This document shows positions 6,898 through 9,357 of a DNA stretch of 9,357 bases, piece by piece. A model generated the notes under the pieces. That model was not told the origin of the DNA. It saw nothing but the letters and a program-made list of their open reading frames with translations, and ran no database searches. Origin of the DNA: Anaerolineae bacterium (GTDB lineage: Bacteria; Chloroflexota; Anaerolineae; B4-G1; SLSP01). Both the position numbers and the translations under genes were made by a program. The DNA lies in NCBI GenBank assembly GCA_016934645.1, contig JAFGSL010000209.1, positions 1 to 9,357 on the forward strand, read 5' to 3'. Every line of letters begins with the position of its first letter. The first letter of the stretch is position 1.

Positions 6898-7560
6898 TAT
6901 CATTGACAGCAGTTCGTTTTCCTCCTGCTGCCCGCTGGGCGACGGCCAGTATTGTTGCACGCGGTGAGCCATTTCCGTAACTTTGTTGATGAAATCGCTC
7001 TTGTCGCGCGTGTAGGCCTCGCGGTCGTCGGCATGTTTCCTGCCCAGCTCAAGCTTCAGCCTTTCATACGCCTCGGCGACTTCAGGATGGCGGGAGAGGT
7101 ACTCCTGAAACAAAATATGGTCGAACCAATATGAGCTGTTCCATTCGACCAGGTGGAGATGGTGCGTCGTCAGGTCACCACTCTTCTTCCTGAAGAAATG
7201 CCAGCCGGAGATGGCCTGCTCACCCTCATAGATATATCCCAGTACTGCCAGGGGTGCCACGCAATCGTGAACGTCTTCGATGCTCACCAGCCCAACCATA
7301 ATATCTAGAATGGGTTTAGCGTAGATGCCCGGAATGGCCGTGCTGCCGATGTGGCAAATCTCCTTGATGTACGCTCCCAACGCCGCGTACAAGCGTTGGC
7401 TTTCGTCGGCAAAGTACGTCAGCCATAGGGGATCATGGGGAACAAGCCGCACTTTCCCTTCCATAACGCCCAATGCACATGTACCGGCAAGCTCCTGCGA
7501 AACGTCAGTTTCCGCTGCCGGCAGAGAAAGATCCGCGTTGATAGTTGATGCGTGTTTCAT
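6883..7560 (-). CDS. GrpB family protein (UPF0157, nucleotidyltransferase-like fold)
   Basis: The core matches the GrpB/UPF0157 family. It opens with VRLVPHDPLWLTYF and continues with the glycine-serine motif CHIGSTAIPGIYAKPILDIMV, then HHLHLVE, FDHILFQEYLSRHPEVAEAYERLK and KSDFINKV near the end. GSTAIPG and the Asp of LDIM correspond to the nucleotide-binding motif of the nucleotidyltransferase superfamily. The cellular substrate of most members is unknown. The start is uncertain. The frame is open up to an ATG at 7638, but that start has no Shine-Dalgarno sequence and sits next to a TACAAT box (7628-7633 on the - strand). The ATG at 7560 (MKHASTINA, 225 aa) also lacks a good site. The ATG at 7464 (MEGKVRLVP, 193 aa) gives the usual family length. 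I list 7560 as a compromise. The stop lies inside the convergent hairpin. Confidence 0.87.
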   Translation of the reverse strand: MKHASTINADLSLPAAETDVSQELAGTCALGVMEGKVRLVPHDPLWLTYFADESQRLYAALGAYIKEICHIGSTAIPGIYAKPILDIMVGLVSIEDVHDCVAPLAVLGYIYEGEQAISGWHFFRKKSGDLTTHHLHLVEWNSSYWFDHILFQEYLSRHPEVAEAYERLKLELGRKHADDREAYTRDKSDFINKVTEMAHRVQQYWPSPSGQQEENELLSMITPQP

Positions 7561-7638
7561 CACATGAAATCGATATATGTGTGCGCTCCCCACATTACGC
7601 TCTAATGCGCACAAAGGCCTTTTCCCTATTGTACCCAT

Positions 7639-7818
7639 ATCTAGCGAGGCAACTATAACAATTCCGAAAATGTTCGGTTAATGAAACACAACAAAACAGA
7701 CCTACTGATCCGGTCGTGTTTTGCTAAACCTTCGCGCGCCTACAGGACGCAGGAGTAACTTTAGTTTTTTATGACCCGATCAGTCAAAGGCTCCATCAGG
7801 TCTGCGAGGACGGAAATT
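7639..7818. other. Intergenic region between the histidine kinase and GrpB-family genes
   Basis: No gene is seen. On the + strand CTGATCCGGTC (7705-7715) and GACCCGATCAG (7773-7783) are inverted repeats matching at 10 of 11 positions. A small hairpin CCGAA-AATG-TTCGG lies at 7664-7677. Downstream of the histidine kinase stop on the - strand, GACCTGAT and ATCGGGTC could form an 8-bp stem (7773-7802), but no T-run follows on that strand, so I do not call a terminator. Confidence 0.4.
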
Positions 7819-8607
7819 TCATGACTGCGAGGGAAGCTGGAAAGTGAAGGTAGAGCCTACACCACGCTGGCTTTCGAACCAGAGTTGCCCATCTTGCTGT
7901 TCGATAAGACGCTTGGAGAGATGTAGTGCCAGCCCGTTGCCGGGGACCTGGCGCGTCTCTTCATCCGAGGCACGGAAGAACATCTCGAAAACGTGGTGTT
8001 GTTCCTCTGGCAGAATACCGATGCCGTTGTCACGCAGGGCAACGCGCACGGCGGATGCATCGGGCACAAATTCGGCGGTGATGGTGACGTCGCCGCCTTC
8101 CGGTGTGTAAAGATGAGCGTTGCTAAGCAAATTCCCCAATATCTGCACGAGACGGTCGTGGTCGCACCAGAGTGCAGGTAAATCATCGGAAATAGTCCGG
8201 GTGATAGTCTGGGACTTCTGGGCGATAGCCTTCTCCAAAGGGCGTAGAGCCTCGTTGAGCGCCGTATTGAGCGCGACGGCAGCCGGGGTGAAAGTCAATA
8301 TCTGCCCTTCCAGCTTGTTGATATCACCCAGATCGGCAACCATGCGCGCCATACGTTCCACGTTGAAGCGCACCGTTTGAAGGAAATTCGTCTGGGCTTC
8401 GTTGAGCGGCCCCACAATGCCTTTGAGCAACAGATCGGTGTAACCCTTGATGGATGTCATCGGTACGCGCAGTTCATGCGTCACCAGGGAGACAAACTGC
8501 TGCCGGGCACGTTGGGCTTCAGCAAGTGCGGTTTCGGCCTCCTGACGCGCCTGCTGCTCACGCACTAAAGCTTCTGTTAACGCACCGATCTGATCCACTG
8601 TTGGCAT
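7819..8607 (-). CDS. Cytoplasmic sensor histidine kinase (HisKA + HATPase_c, no sensor domain)
   Basis: This 262-residue protein is an ATP-dependent protein-histidine autokinase expected to pass phosphate to a response regulator. Residues 8-38 form an Ala/Glu/Gln/Arg-rich coiled coil. The HisKA dimerisation domain follows, with the phospho-acceptor His44 in VTHELRVPMTSIKGY. The ATPase domain has the N box (N159-LLSNAHLYTP), the G1 box (D193-NGIGI), the F box (VFEMFFRAS, about 206-214) and the G2 box (G223-NGLALHLSKRL), ending GSTFTFQLPSQS. No membrane segment, PAS or GAF domain is present, so the input must come from a partner or from the coiled coil. I chose the ATG at 8607 because GGGAGG lies seven bases upstream. 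The longer frame from 8640 has no such site. A promoter lies at 8671-8698. No response regulator is in the window. Confidence 0.93.
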   Translation of the reverse strand: MPTVDQIGALTEALVREQQARQEAETALAEAQRARQQFVSLVTHELRVPMTSIKGYTDLLLKGIVGPLNEAQTNFLQTVRFNVERMARMVADLGDINKLEGQILTFTPAAVALNTALNEALRPLEKAIAQKSQTITRTISDDLPALWCDHDRLVQILGNLLSNAHLYTPEGGDVTITAEFVPDASAVRVALRDNGIGILPEEQHHVFEMFFRASDEETRQVPGNGLALHLSKRLIEQQDGQLWFESQRGVGSTFTFQLPSQS

Positions 8608-8613
8608 AGCGCC

Positions 8614-8619
8614 CTCCCT
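8614..8619 (-). promoter_or_regulatory. Ribosome-binding site of the histidine kinase gene
   Basis: On the - strand the sequence AAGGGAGGGCGCT precedes the ATG at 8607, with GGGAGG about seven bases from it. This selects the 262-residue start over the ATG at 8640. Confidence 0.75.
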
Positions 8620-8630
8620 TGAATACCCCA

Positions 8631-8662
8631 AAATCTGCAAATCAGTAAATCAGCAAATCCAT
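8631..8662. repeat. Four tandem 8-bp AAATCNNN repeats in the kinase leader
   Basis: On the + strand AAATCTGC, AAATCAGT, AAATCAGC and AAATCCAT follow each other without gaps. On the - strand this reads as GATTTRCT-like octamers lying between the predicted transcription start (about 8664) and the ribosome-binding site of the kinase. It could be a short-repeat tract prone to slippage or a repeated protein-binding site. Confidence 0.6.
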
Positions 8663-8670
8663 TGACTCTG

Positions 8671-8698
8671 ATTGTATGCGATTTTCTCAGGAGGGCAA
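8671..8698 (-). promoter_or_regulatory. Promoter of the histidine kinase gene
   Basis: On the - strand TTGCCC (8693-8698) and TACAAT (8671-8676) are separated by 16 bases, matching sigma-70 boxes at 4/6 and 5/6 positions. The -35 box starts only four bases after the stop of the PAP2-like gene, so the kinase may have both its own transcript and read-through from that gene. Confidence 0.5.
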
Positions 8699-8701
8699 TA
8701 A

Positions 8702-9357
8702 TCACAACGCCGGCGAGAGTAGGAGGATCCCAGCGATAACACCACTGCCCAGCAGCGCCCCGGCGATAGTTTGGCCAAGCGTATGTCGCCGCAGTTTGAC
8801 GCGTGACCAGGCAATAAGCGGAATACTGATCACAAGCGGCGCGGCAGCAAGGCCGAACACGTGCAAAATGAGCACTGTCACACCGGCAGCGGAAGAGGTG
8901 TGCACGCTGATCTTCCAGCGCAGCGTAATAGCGAAGACGATGAGCCACTGCACAAAGCCCGCACCCGCCATCGTCTTAAATAACACCGGCGCATGACCGA
9001 TGTGCATCACAAGCCAACTCACGCCAAAGCCGGCGATAGTGACCAGCAAAGAACCTTTACGCTGTTCACGAAGCTGTACGTCTAGATCGGTGACGCGCCC
9101 GTGACGCACCTGCCAGATCAGAAACAGCATCGGGGCAACCATCGCCATTACCACGTAAACGCCAGACCACAACCATACCCCAGGTACAGTCATACTGGCG
9201 GCGATAAAGATCAGCCCCAACAGCCCCATCACGGGTGGACTGCCCAATTGTGATATACCATACGCCAGATATTCGCCGCGCGTACTTGGCTTGAGCACGG
9301 CATCCAGCGCCGTTGCCAGCGACGGCGTCGTTGCAGGCAACGTCTGCTGCTGTGTGC
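8702..9357 (-). CDS. PAP2-like multi-spanning membrane protein (5' partial)
   Basis: The frame is open to the right edge of the window. The only in-window start near the edge is a TTG at 9340 without a ribosome-binding site, so the true start is probably outside. Counting from that TTG, the 212 residues contain about six or seven hydrophobic segments (roughly 36-53, 56-78, 97-115, 123-141, 150-170, 168-178 and 189-210). The pattern RVTDLDVQLREQR before the middle segments, WKISVHTSSAAG (H147) and SRVKLRRHTLGQTIAG (R180, H186, Q190) resembles divergent PAP2-superfamily proteins. The classical PAP2 motifs are PSGH and SRxxxxxHxxxD. Here the first is replaced by ISVH and the final Asp by Gln. 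Known members dephosphorylate lipid phosphates at the membrane. Activity here is uncertain. The gene ends 94 bases before the kinase start on the same strand. Confidence 0.72.
   Translation of the reverse strand, partial: TQQQTLPATTPSLATALDAVLKPSTRGEYLAYGISQLGSPPVMGLLGLIFIAASMTVPGVWLWSGVYVVMAMVAPMLFLIWQVRHGRVTDLDVQLREQRKGSLLVTIAGFGVSWLVMHIGHAPVLFKTMAGAGFVQWLIVFAITLRWKISVHTSSAAGVTVLILHVFGLAAAPLVISIPLIAWSRVKLRRHTLGQTIAGALLGSGVIAGILLLSPAL

Noticed and set aside
7580..7613. TGTGCGC / GCGCACA inverted repeat upstream of the GrpB-family gene
   Set aside because: The arms are only seven bases with a 20-base loop and overlap possible coding sequence, so chance occurrence is likely.
7773..7802. Terminator of the histidine kinase gene
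   Set aside because: The stem is eight bases with one G-T pair, the loop is long, and the sequence after it on the - strand is A-rich, not T-rich.

Overview
The window looks like chromosomal DNA from an uncultured or little-studied bacterium, most plausibly a member of the Chloroflexota (Anaerolineae/Caldilineae-like). This rests on style, not on a marker gene. There are long secreted proteins built from SdrD-B-like beta-sandwich modules. There is also a C-terminal fibronectin-III-like module of the type WETA-E-DN-GFNLYR...YYYKLEDID, followed by one hydrophobic segment and a short Arg-rich tail. A DUF4332 gene and a sensor-less histidine kinase complete the picture. No rRNA, tRNA, CRISPR array, transposase or phage gene was seen.

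Left half (1-6425, + strand): two surface or secreted proteins. The first (open at the left edge, ending at 4243) has seven SdrD-B-like modules, a GEVED-type domain, an FN3-like module and a C-terminal membrane anchor. Modules 3 and 4 each carry an ~80-residue insert made of three short repeats with EF-hand/dockerin-like Asp-rich loops. These two modules have no cysteine, whereas the modules on either side carry paired cysteines. A strong rho-independent terminator follows. A 385-bp intergenic region comes next, containing a dyad and a 96-bp compound palindrome made of two inverted REP-like units. The second protein (4629-6425) has a signal peptide, an unrecognised beta-rich body, and a C-terminal FN3-like module with 85 of 104 residues identical (counted by eye) to that of the first protein, including a 68-bp stretch of identical DNA.

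Middle (6426-6898): a small DUF4332 protein has a strong ribosome-binding site and a probable promoter lying inside the 3' end of the preceding gene. It ends at a hairpin that it shares with the convergent GrpB-family gene.

Right half (6883-9357, - strand): a GrpB-family protein, a cytoplasmic histidine kinase with its own promoter and strong ribosome-binding site, and a PAP2-like multi-spanning membrane protein open at the right edge. No response regulator is in view.

I see no evidence of a single multi-gene system joining all six genes. The most unusual parts are the internal architecture of the first surface protein, the recombining anchor modules and the REP-like palindrome.
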